NCBI GenBank assembly: GCA_021030905.1
Contig: JAGFMI010000027.1
Span: forward strand, 186,001 to 250,000
Reading direction: 5' to 3'
Length of the DNA: 64,000 nt
Origin: Pyrenula massariospora
Lineage: Eukaryota > Ascomycota > Eurotiomycetes > Pyrenulales > Pyrenulaceae
Shown here: piece by piece, positions 21,766 to 32,033 of the stretch
How the letters are laid out: every line of letters begins with the position of its first letter
How positions within the stretch are numbered: the first letter of the stretch is position 1
The notes under the pieces: generated by a model
The model's input: the letters and a program-made list of their open reading frames with translations, nothing else
What the model was told of the DNA's origin: nothing
Databases searched by the model: none
Translations under genes and position numbers: made by a program

Positions 21766-23270
21766 TCAATCAAGTCGAGCCAACATCTCATCTCTAGTCA
21801 AAGGTGTAAAATTGTCAAGGTCAAGACTGCGCGAAGCCAGAACAGGACGCATGTGCTGAGGCACTAATTTCGAATTAAGTTCAGGAGAAATCGATAACTC
21901 TGCGGATCATTTAGCAAAAGTCAGGGAATTTCACACGTTTAGCTTACCGTGCCGTGTAAAGTTGAAAAGCTCCGGGAGCTCTCTAGATGAGCCATTCGAA
22001 TGACGCGAGTCAGGGAGTCGCGTGTTCGGGTCTCTTAACTCATCGAAAAATGGATGGCACATCGCCTCAATAGCTGACAATCGTTGCGGAGGCGTGTATT
22101 CTAGCAGTGCTGAAATGAGCTCGATGGCGTCGTGAGACGCCTTCCGAAAGACCTTTGCACACTTGCATTTAGCTTCCATGGACACACATGCAGGGTAATG
22201 GGGTGTTACTTTGTTGAATGGATGAGGCTTGATCTGAGGGAATTTATGCTCCATATAATTGGGATTCATGGTGCGAATTTGATCCCGTGTTGGCGTCCCC
22301 AGCACCTTGATGATCTCCACCAATTGATCAATGCCCGACTCGCCCGGAAACAGTGGCTGACCCAACATCAACTCCGCCATGACACAGCCAGTGGACCAGA
22401 CGTCTGTCAGAAGTTTAGCAACGTCACGAAAGATATCACCAGAACAAACATACCAATCTTGGTGGTGTAATTTGTGGCACCAAATATTAGCTCGGGAGCT
22501 CGGTAGTAGCGTGAGCATATGTATGATACATTTGGTTCATTCTCCACCAGAATCTTGGCGCTGCCAAAGTCGCACAGTTTCAGAACGCCAGAAGCTGGGT
22601 CTAGGAGAAGATTCTGAGGCTTGATATCACGGTGACAGATGCCTTGTGAGTGAATATAGGCGAGCGATCGAAATAGCTGGTAAGTATACAGCTTGACTTC
22701 TAGGATTGGCATGGTTGTCTTCATCTTGTTAAAGTATCTTGACGCGCGATACACGGTCTCGGGAACGTATTCAAGTACGAGATTGAGGTAGACTTCGTCC
22801 TTCTGAATGTGAAGCGAATTAGCTATGTGCTTGGCATTTTCGAGGCTCCTTGACATTACCCTCTCGCCGTTCGAGTAGTAGAACGCCTTCAGCTCCACGA
22901 TGTTTGGATGCCGAACGATACGCATAATCTGTAGCTCCCGATTCTGCATCCTGCGGTCAATATTTGATCAATTGTCTCGCTCTGAAAATAGCAAACCTTG
23001 AATCGTTTGTCCTGAAGGACCCTTTTGATAGCTGCATCCTCCCCGCTTGGGGAGAGTTTGGTTTGAAAGACAACGCCAAACGAACCATTTCCCACGATTT
23101 TGCATTGTGTATACTGCATGTCCTTGGTTTCCCCTGTAACTCCATCCTGCACCCGCTCGCGAATGACTTCTGCTAGCCGATGTTAGTTGATGAATCTCGA
23201 ATAATTGCTTTTTAAGCCTCTCACCTCCCATACGCAGGCTGTTGAAGACGCCAGGTCTATTCTGCGACAT
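21766..23270 (-). CDS. gsk3: Glycogen synthase kinase 3 homologue
   Basis: A CMGC-group kinase acting in stress, cell-cycle and developmental signalling; the fungal relatives are yeast RIM11/MCK1 and fission yeast Skp1. Seven exons (23270-23225, 23169-22997, 22943-22860, 22802-22454, 22403-22210, 22152-21948, 21899-21766) give 394 residues. Seen motifs: [10 protein letters not shown] glycine loop, [12 protein letters not shown] with the ATP lysine, [22 protein letters not shown], the activating tyrosine in [13 protein letters not shown], the GSK3-specific [16 protein letters not shown] and the C-terminal ARLD end. Two introns, 22859-22803 and 22209-22153, are 57 bases each, a multiple of three and free of in-frame stops, so retained forms would stay in frame. 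The gene has a long upstream region without genes. Confidence 0.95.
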
Positions 23271-26200
23271 GCCGAATGAAAAAAGGTAAAGGTGCACGTG
23301 TCAGTCCAAAACGGACTATCGAGAGTAAGGAGGGCTGATGTTGAGCGGTTGGTGTCGTGAAGAGGTGGACTGCGTGATGAAGTCCGTCTTGGGCGATGGA
23401 AGAGGTATAGGTTAGGCCAACGGTATAGAATAGATGCCCAACAATTCCGAAAATTCGACGACAATCTGCGCTTCAGACGGGCGGGTAGACGTGGTGTCTG
23501 AAAATCGAAGTCAGGCAGGAGGGGGCGGATGATGCAGGTCGTCGGGCGGGTGCGAGTGCTGAGGGTTGGCGACAAAGGTAGATCCTTGCACGGTGGGCCA
23601 GACAAGCGATGAAAACAAGCAGAGCAGCAGATACGTAGGAGTGAGCGAAAAGGTGTAGGAGTAGCGATGTAGGCGGCGATGATGAAGGTTCTTTGCGGCG
23701 GTCGTGAATCTGGGGGCTCTCTCCGTCTGTCTCTGGCGAAGCTTCCCGTGGGCAAGCTTAGGTGGTCACAGGGTCAGGATGTGCGTGTGAAGTAGCGGCG
23801 CCGGGCAGCACCAACAGCAACGCAGTGCAGATGCTTGGCAGTGGCTTTGGAAGGGTCGATCAGCTCAACAAAAACGGCGGCGGGCGGGAGCAGGTCGAGA
23901 CGGGCTGGCAACGAAGGAGAGTCGAGGGCGAGCGCGCGAGAAGACGACGTCGTCGTGCTGCTCGGGAGACTGATGGCGCGACAGGAGAGTGAATTGGGAG
24001 AATTGGAAAGCGTCGCAGGGGCTGGTGGCAGTGTGGTTGGTTAAAGAGGCCTAGCAGGGCATGGTTTGGCTTGGGTTGGTTTGTCGACTTTCAGCGCATC
24101 TGCTCACGGGACCTCCTCGACTAGCATGATACTCTCTCTCCTCTAAACCATCAAGCGGGGTCACCGCACACTAGACATCGTCATCTCTCGCAGCCGCCCA
24201 ATCTCCAGACGACCGCACGCATATGCAAACACTAGTGCTTCTTGTTGTACCCATTCCGCGCTTACGGGAGGTGGTTCGCCCATTGACTGCGCAGTGTAGC
24301 GACGCTGCTGGTCCGGATGCCACTCCTTCCACCGATATAACAGCGGCGAGAGTGGCCTCGAGACGGTCTCTATACGCGCTCAAGGGCGCCTGCATCTGTC
24401 TTGCGACCATGACTCAACCGCCCGCAGACTTGACGACTTGCTAAATGAAAGGCTATTGCCTGCATCTAATCCCCGCTAGCCATTGCTGTCGAGCCAGTGA
24501 GCATCTAGGCGCTTCTTCTGTTGCTCGCTGGTGACGGAGGCCCTGGACTTTCTCACAAGTCGCCTTCCGGGCACGAGACCGTCTCCAGCTAGGGAGGCAC
24601 GCTGGACTGAACATGAGGGGTGGAGGCAAAAGAGAGGGGGATCTCTTGCGCTCATCAACCGAATCACGGTTCGACCTCCCTCCGCCGGCTTCACCTGCAG
24701 CATCATCGTCATCACCCTCGTTCATCTGGCAATATCGCATTTACAAAAAGCTATTAACGACCGCGTCTTTGGCCAACTTCCTATACCGCTGTAAACCCGA
24801 GCTGTAGCCGGCTTCTCAAGGCTCTCGAGTCGCATCGAGCCGCATGTCTATCAAGCGGTGAAAGAAGAGAGTCCAGCTTTTTTTGTGCACGTTCCTGAGA
24901 GTAATGCAAGGTCCCTTAGCTCCATCCGTGGGCGGCCCAGACTGGCGGGTTACGAGCGGGCTCTTCACACACACAGAACCTCAAGCACGTTGGAAATGAT
25001 TCCCTGTCTCAGCATCAGTATGAACGCCCATTCTTCACCCATCACGCCCACAAGTCGGTCCTTCTTCGCTGTTTTGAATCTGGCCGACCATTGCCGAGTG
25101 CCATCGGGACTGCAGTAAACGCAATACCATGGGGAGGCGCGAAGCAATCGGAGGCACGGGAAGCGCTGCCGGCGAGCATCAGCATTGAAACAATCTGTCT
25201 GCTAATGCACAGGAGCACCAGGACGATACAGGTAATGGATTTTGTGTTGGGACCGCTACATCCCAATCAGCTCCTGGGCGAGTCGACATGCAGCTCTGAT
25301 ATCGGCCAGAGATGGAACGCTACATGTACGAATTGGTGCGAACAGTCTCCTCGTGCGCCGTGCGTGGAAGGAAGCCGCGCGCCCTTCGCATCGAGCATTG
25401 ACCACGAGCAAATCGGGCCAAAATGTGGGCTGCTCTCGTCAATCGACCACACAAGCCTTGCTCACGCTTGCAGATGACCAGTGGTCCCTGTGATCTCGCC
25501 TTGGCACCAGCCTTGTGTCATCATCTTGCATCGTTGCATGAAGCCCCAGGATTTTATCTTCCGGACAGATAGAGCCTGGAAGAACGCGTGGAATGAAACC
25601 TGAACAACATTGCTCTTCGCACGCCGTCAAATCCATAGCAACGCCATGTGAAGAACCGTTTTCCCCTCCGAGGATGTCCAGGTAGGCAAACCTGCTGCAA
25701 CCATCATTACTGCTGCACGCCGCTGCTGTCTTTGCTTTGTCTTTGCAGAATGTGAGTATCCCTCGCGAGTTCCTTGTTCGGCGTGGCTTTTCCGTATTTG
25801 AAGTGATCAAGGAACCATCTGCACTGTCAACTCTGGTTCCTCTTGCTGTCCACTGATACCAACTTATGCACGAGGACTGCACATTCAGAAAAAATCTCCA
25901 TTTGTACGACTAATCTGCTGGCACCAGTATGCCGTGATAAGAACGCCCCAACACAGCTCATCGTCTCAACAACGCAACTTTTTACTTTAACGATATCCCT
26001 TGTTCCATGCCTATCCTTTCCATCGGGTCTGTCCTTCTTTTTTTCACGAAAATGCGCAGCGTGAGGGAAGTTGCACTCAGCACCCGCAGCCAAGCTGTCA
26101 ATGCTGCTAGGTCACTGGCGTAAAGCCTTTCGCTCTTTTTGACATCTGTCTTACTTCCTCTTCCCCAAATACAATTTCTACAAACCATAGGCTCGTTGAC

Positions 26201-27335
26201 CTGTGCACGACTAATCATGTTTGTGGAACGCACGAATCGTTAGCCAACAGAAATGTGTGCTGCTTATACCCGTTTGACAGGACCGCACTCTGCGCCCTCC
26301 CCGCTTGTGCTATCAGCCCCGCTACACAGCAATCGTGGAATGATCGACTGCGCGTGAGGCATTTGTCCTTATCACACGTGTATCGCCGAAGATGCCTTTT
26401 GGAGTTTAGCCCGGGTCGTTACAGATCAGCTTAACAGGACGACTGCATGGCAACGGATTTAGCAGGATTTTAGATACTTCACCGATCAACAGCCATTTTT
26501 TGTTGTACGGCATACCTCTGAATCCAGCAGGATTCTGCACATTCTGCTACTTGGAAGCCACGGAATAAAGCATTAACGCTCGGGGAGTTGCTGTCTTGAA
26601 ATGGTCTCTAAGTTCCCTTTCACTGCGAGGTCCTGTGGCCTCATTCCTTATACATTTCTTTCATAGAGAAATTCAAAGGAGTCAGTCGACAGGCATCGGC
26701 CTAAAAATCTTCATAACTGGATAAGCTCCTGACAATAATTATTAGATCGTCTAGAAACTATGAATAACCGTGTAACTTATACTTTATAGGAGTGTATCGG
26801 TTCTGAGGACAGTCAAAAAGCAGAATATGATATGTTCTTTCGATATTCAAGAATTTACGTCGTTCTTGGCTGGTGAGCGAAAATCTTATTGTACAAGACT
26901 ATCAGGCCAGTAGCCTCTAAATGCATGTAAAACCAATACAAAAGCCTGGTCTCAGTTAAACTCAAGAGGCTCACACGCCATGCCCGCCAGAAACATGATC
27001 CAGAATCCATGTACATGAAGGGACAATATCTTCAATCACGGCATGGAGAGATGGTCGAGTACCTAGATTGGTCAAGCAGGTAGACACATTGCAGACAAGG
27101 CCCTCGGAAACCCTCATCCAGCCAATTGATGACAGAAGTTGCCGCATCGGTCGTTGCCCACATTAAATCTTTATTAAGCATGTGACAAGGTGAGTTGGAG
27201 TGAAGAGTGATATGGACATTGAGGGGGAGCCTCGGGCGTGATCAGGGAAAGTTGGTGGGTCAATCAAGGTATCGATAGTAGAAGATGGCAATAGTGGTCA
27301 TCGCGTGGTGATGCTGATGGGAAAGGTGTCCTTTT
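23271..27335. other. 4 kb interval without recognisable gene
   Basis: This lies between the GSK3 start and the TOM40 stop. The part nearest GSK3 (to about 24050) is purine-rich on the plus strand, that is pyrimidine-rich on the GSK3 sense strand, as in a long leader or promoter. Frames of 60-150 codons occur on both strands from 24100 to 26240 but have no family motif, start context or splice-supported extension. From 26240 the sequence becomes more AT-rich. No transposon, tRNA or tandem repeat was seen. Confidence 0.4.
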
Positions 27336-28535
27336 TCAGAATGGAGGGTTGGCGGCTGGTGGCGCGTCGGACTTCTCTGCTTGTTCCATCAACTCTTCTG
27401 GTGCTGCCTCTACTGATACGCCAAGTCCGATCTTCGGTTGTTGCTAGAGCAATTGTCAGTTCCAATGTAATTGCATACTTTGTTTGCTTATTCTTGTGAT
27501 TTTGGATTGGCATCTGGGCTGCATACCTTAACCTGGTCAATCTCCCCGGCAAATGTTATCGATACTGTCGGAGCAACTCGCTTATCGAGAAAAGCTCCGA
27601 CCTTTCCGGAGCTATCTATTTGAGCGCGGAAACTTGATGCTCGGAAATCGTATTTGGCGCCAATTGCACAAGTCCCTTCTCGACCACTGGAAAACATGCC
27701 AGGAGAGGGGAACGCCAGTTGAAGTTGGACGCCGGCCTCGACCTTCTCGGTCAATTTTCGCCAATATGTTGCTTCAAATGCCCCTACACCTTGTATCTGT
27801 GCACTGGCTACCCAATCGTTCCCTTTATATCTTCCAACATAGCTGAGCGCCGTTTGTGGTGGACTTCCGAGCGCCTGTCGCTGCCACATACCCTCTAGAC
27901 CGAGGGCCAGACTTGGTGTGACGGATTGCAGGTAGCTGCCAATCAAAATGCCCGTCAAGCCTCCTTCCAGCATAGATGGGTTCATGGTCTTGAGGGAGGC
28001 AGAGAAATCATTACCAGTATATTCATGATCGATCGAGACGGCAGAGACGGGCGAGCCAGGTTGTATTTGCAGCTGAACTTTAGAGGTAAGGGCAGGCATC
28101 CATCGGTAGTTGCACCACGCAGACACAGATCCGTCGTTGGATAGGCCGCCTTGGAGGAAGAGCTTTTTGACACATATGTCAGCCAGGGTATATACGGCCA
28201 GATAGAGGGTATGGACGGCAGACCTTGTTCGTCCCAAACAACGCTGTCATCGTATATGGTGGTAGCGCCTGCGAGCCCATGGCCAAGCCATGTTGGATTC
28301 TGAACAAAGGACTGATGCTGAAAAGTTTTTGCACATCGGCCCGAAGGCCAGAGAACATCATATTTGACAGCAAGACATCTCGTTGAACCTCCCGCGATAT
28401 GTTTTCAACAGTTCCTGGATTTGACAAGCCTAGCGCTTCTCTCCTTTTCACAAAACCTGTGTAGAAATCACTTAGCGTTGTGGTGACCGTATTGTCTCCT
28501 AATACCGCCAGTGGTGACGCCTTCTCGTCGGCCAT
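27336..28535 (-). CDS. TOM40: TOM40, mitochondrial outer-membrane import channel
   Basis: TOM40 forms the beta-barrel pore through which nearly all nuclear-encoded mitochondrial proteins pass. Three exons (28535-28224, 28162-27527, 27443-27336) give 351 residues. The N-terminal segment contains [17 protein letters not shown], typical of the family, then the barrel with [20 protein letters not shown] just after intron 1, [33 protein letters not shown] and strands such as [18 protein letters not shown]. The last exon supplies [10 protein letters not shown] and an acidic, proline-rich tail ending NPPF. As expected for a barrel protein there is no cleavable presequence. It is head to head with the PFK26-like gene, 551 bases apart. 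Confidence 0.95.
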
Positions 28536-29086
28536 CACTGAGGTAAGAAAAAACTAGCGTAAGAAGAATCAATGAAACGCGCCACCTCGTATCTAGAGAG
28601 GACAGGCAAGGAATTAGGGGGGTGATAACGTGGAAAGGCGTGAAAATCTGATGAAATAATTGAGGCTCGAAAGCACATAAGCTCCAAAAAAGTTCCTAAG
28701 CTGGCCATCGGCCCAAGATGCTTGGCGTTCTCCGTCCGCATCTTCGTAGCTACGGCTGATGAACAACTTTCCGACTCACATAAGACGCAAAAGCACAGTA
28801 AAGACGATCGCATGTCGTACGATTTCTAAGCTCAAGGTTTCAATGTTGACTAATTCCTCTTTGTTCATTTAAACTTGTGTTAAGCGAGCTGGCGCTTGAA
28901 GTCTTTCGCCGCAAGCCAATCTACCAAAACCAGACGTTCAAGAGCGTCGCTTCCGCGCCATCATGATAAGCTCAATCGAGTCATGATGTTTCCTGCCTTC
29001 TTTAGTTTCTAAATTCTCTTCGTCCATTTCCCGTCCTCTTAATCCAATCTCCATTCCATCCAAATCTAAGGCGTATTCCTATCTTC
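28536..29086. promoter_or_regulatory. Divergent promoter, TOM40 and PFK26-like gene
   Basis: A 551-base intergenic interval between two divergent start codons. It has a C/T-rich leader before the kinase ATG. No coding frame is supported and no named site is certain. Confidence 0.45.
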
Positions 29087-30804
29087 ATGGATACCCTATT
29101 GACCGCCGATATGGCGGCTGCATCACCGCGATTTCGGCGGAAGTCCAGTACATTCGAAGATGCGATTCACGACATGCCTGACAGAATGGAGATGGCCCCA
29201 GCGCAACTTTATAGCACGGAATCAGGAAGGCTCTTTCATTCTGGAAGGATTGCGATAGCGACAGTAGGTCTTCCAGCCCGAGGCAAAACACATCTCTCGG
29301 TGGCTCTAGCTCGTTACCTTCGATGGCTCGGGGTGAAGACACGAATATTTCATCTAGGTGACTACCGCCGCGCAACAGTTGGCCCCGGGAAGGACGTGCC
29401 GGAAGACTATTTTTTCGTGAATGCGTCAGCCTCGACCGTGCTGCTCCGTCAGAAGATACTTAAGAAGTGCCGGGAGGATATCTACCATTTTCTCAATCAT
29501 GAAAAGGGGCAGATCGCTATATACGACGCCGTCAACCCGCTCTCTGCTGGTCGCAAGTCCTTAGCTAAAGAATTCGCCAAGCATAACATAGAAACGCTAT
29601 TCATTGAGTCCTCTTGCGATGATGAAAGAATCATTGAAGAGAATGTCCGAAGCGTAAAAATTTCGTCTCCCGACTACGTGGGCTGGGATCCCGACGAAGC
29701 TGTTAAGCACTACCTAACACGGATGGCAGCGAAAATACCGCATTTCGAGACAATGGAGGAGACTGACCTAAACTACATCAAGATGATTAATGCAGGCGAA
29801 CGTCTTATTATCAACAATTGCTCATTTGGATACCTTTCACACAGAATTGTATTTTACCTCCTCAACTTGCATATCAAGTCTCGTCACACCTATTTTGCAC
29901 GTGCAGGCACCTCCCCTGAGAAAGACACGTACAAGGCAGACGCCGACCTTTCCGTTCAGGGGGAAGAGTATGCGAAGAAGATGAGTGATGCTCTCATCAA
30001 ACACCGCGAAGAGGAACAAAAAGTCCTCATTGCACAAGGAGGTCTTGATACACCACTAAAGCCCCTTACTATCTGGACTTCGACTCGCCGCCGCACTGTC
30101 GAAACAGCTCAGTATCTCGCAAAGAAGGGATACAACGTCAGGCAGAGATCACAAATGAGCCAGCTCAATCCAGGAGTCTGTGACAAAATGTCAGAACGAA
30201 GGATCCGGCTCGAATTTCCTGAAGAGATCGAGAAGCATGACAAGGATCCATACCACCACAGGTATCCGAGAGCTGAAGTGAGAAAATTTCTAGTATTCTT
30301 AAGACTATGATCAGCGTCAACTAACCAATGTTTAGTCATATCACGATCTCGCAGTACGATTAGAGCCTATCATTCTAGAGTTAGAACGTGAGCAAAATGA
30401 TCTTCTCATAATCGCTCATGAGAGCGTATTGCGGGTGCTCTACGGCTATCTCATGGCCTGTAATGCCGCCGACATACCATTCTTATCATTCCCACGGAAC
30501 GAAATTATCGAGGTAATTACTGAGCCTGATTTTCTGTGCCAAAGTTAAATCAAATGTTGTCCAGATCATCCCTGCAAGCTACAACAACGAGGCAAAGCGA
30601 ATATCAATACCAGATCTTCCGGAAGAAATTATCCCAGCAAGTCCAGAAGATATCAAAATTCCAGTGCCACCCAGTGGCGTGGTTTCACCAATGCCAGGTG
30701 GTCTCGGAAGCCCTAAAAGTGGTACTGCGACGCCAGAGGCAGGGACAACCACAAAAGCCCCACACGACGTGGACGAACTTCATACTAGGATACACGACGT
30801 GTAA
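29087..30804 (+). CDS. PFK26: 6-phosphofructo-2-kinase with degenerate fructose-2,6-bisphosphatase half
   Basis: This enzyme makes fructose 2,6-bisphosphate, the activator of glycolytic phosphofructokinase. Three exons (29087-30277, 30336-30512, 30565-30804) give 535 residues. The kinase half has the P-loop GLPARGKT (about residues 65-72), FHLGDYRR and YDAVNPLSAGR. In the phosphatase half the usual R-H-G-E active site reads Arg272-Ala273-Gly274-Thr275, so the phosphorylated histidine and the following glutamate are absent; the second histidine block (AHESVLRVLYGYL) remains. It should act mainly or only as a kinase, as yeast PFK26 does, where that histidine is also replaced. An N-terminal RRKSST is a possible protein kinase A site. 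The C-terminal tail is Pro/Ser/Thr-rich with GGLGSPKSGTATPE. Confidence 0.93.
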
Positions 30805-31198
30805 GTCCGTTCCAATTTTCCTCTTGGTCGTCGAAAAATGGAGCGACGCAGCGTTTACTTTAGATCTTTATCGAGGTCTGAGTCACCCACATGCTGATCG
30901 TATTTTACGAGCAGGATTTGATGATTCCGCTGGTTCTCGGTGCCGGTGCGTACGATGGGAAGAAATAGACATAGAAAGGTGGCAAGATTCTCTTAAATAA
31001 AAACACTCTTTACAGCCAGTAATAGTTTGAAGACCCTCCCTCATTCAACAGGGTTAGAAAGATGCTTTACTATTAGCGGAAATAAAGAAGCCCTTTGCCC
31101 GGCCAAAGACGCAGGGTTCTGAGTCGCAGGAACAGAGGGATGTCCATACTTGTGGCAGATGAAGTGCTGTCTGTAGTAATGTCTATATTGAAGGGGGA
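30805..31198. other. Convergent 3' regions of PFK26-like gene and URM1
   Basis: 394 bases between two converging genes, AT-rich in part, with no recognisable coding frame. Confidence 0.35.
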
Positions 31199-31627
31199 TC
31201 AACCTCCATGTAATGTCGAGACGAACAGAATGTTGTCACCTTCCGCCAGCTCGTACTTGTCCTCGCCCTCTAATTCCCAATCGGCTTCGTTGATCAGAAC
31301 AAGAATACCCGGCCGTCTGTGGAAGATGTATCGTAAAGCCTGGACAAAACATTGCTAGATGAGACTTACACTGCATTATCAACAACAAATAGTTCTCTTC
31401 GGTGATCCTTCATAACTTTGTCGCACAGGTATCGGATAAGAAAAGCAACGTTGACTGGCGCGTCTTTCTCGTTCTTGGCCGGAATAGAGATCTTGTGCTT
31501 GTTCACGTTGTCAAATAGCATTTCGAGTCCGCCACTAGATGAATGGTTCAGTTTAGACGGTAGAAAACCGGAAGGTGGCTAACGTGAATTCGACTGTGAT
31601 AGCGATCTCTCCATCCGACAGACCCAT
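31199..31627 (-). CDS. URM1: Ubiquitin-related modifier 1
   Basis: Urm1 is a ubiquitin-like sulfur carrier. Its C-terminal thiocarboxylate, formed by Uba4, donates sulfur for 2-thiolation of wobble uridine 34 in tRNAs for Lys, Glu and Gln, and it can also be conjugated to proteins. Three exons (31627-31584, 31534-31370, 31316-31199) give 108 residues. Features are [16 protein letters not shown], the central [36 protein letters not shown] and the ending [11 protein letters not shown] with the essential Gly-Gly as the very last residues. Introns are 49 and 53 bases. It shares a 406-base divergent promoter with ELP2. The start at 31627 gives a compact N-terminus; an upstream in-frame ATG is not needed. 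Confidence 0.95.
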
Positions 31628-32033
31628 CTGACTTCTCAAAATGTGAATGTTGACACGAAAGGTGTCTTTGGGGGAACAAGGCGAAAGAGTTTTGCGGTAG
31701 CAGTGGTAAGGCTGATAGATTAGGATTGGTACTGGGTAAATCCGGACGTTGTAAAATTTTTGAAAATAACTTTTCCTCAACCTACATGTTGGTTAACATC
31801 ACCAGAAAGGTGTTTATTCTCCGCTTCTCGTTACTTAAAACAAAAAAAAAAGCTAAAGGGGGAAAAAAAACGAATAGAGCCGTTTCACTCGTCCGATGAG
31901 TCATGATAAACATCTACAAATTCAGGTGCAAAAATCGTTTTTCTTGCATTTCACCCGGAGACAGTCCAGAGCTACCCTGAAGAACATTAAACCGGTCAAC
32001 CGAACGTAATCCGACAATTGCCTCTGACCGCAG
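31628..32033. promoter_or_regulatory. Bidirectional promoter of URM1 and ELP2
   Basis: 406 bases between two divergent start codons. It contains A-rich tracts (about 31841-31871, runs of eight to ten A) such as often mark nucleosome-poor fungal promoters, and a TGAGTCATG motif near 31899-31907 that resembles a Gcn4/CPC1-type site (TGACTCA core on the other strand). Confidence 0.5.

Noticed and set aside
25439-25882. Minus-strand 147-codon frame with several cysteines
   Set aside because: No signal peptide, no ordered cysteine pattern and no family; the surrounding 4 kb has other chance frames of similar length.
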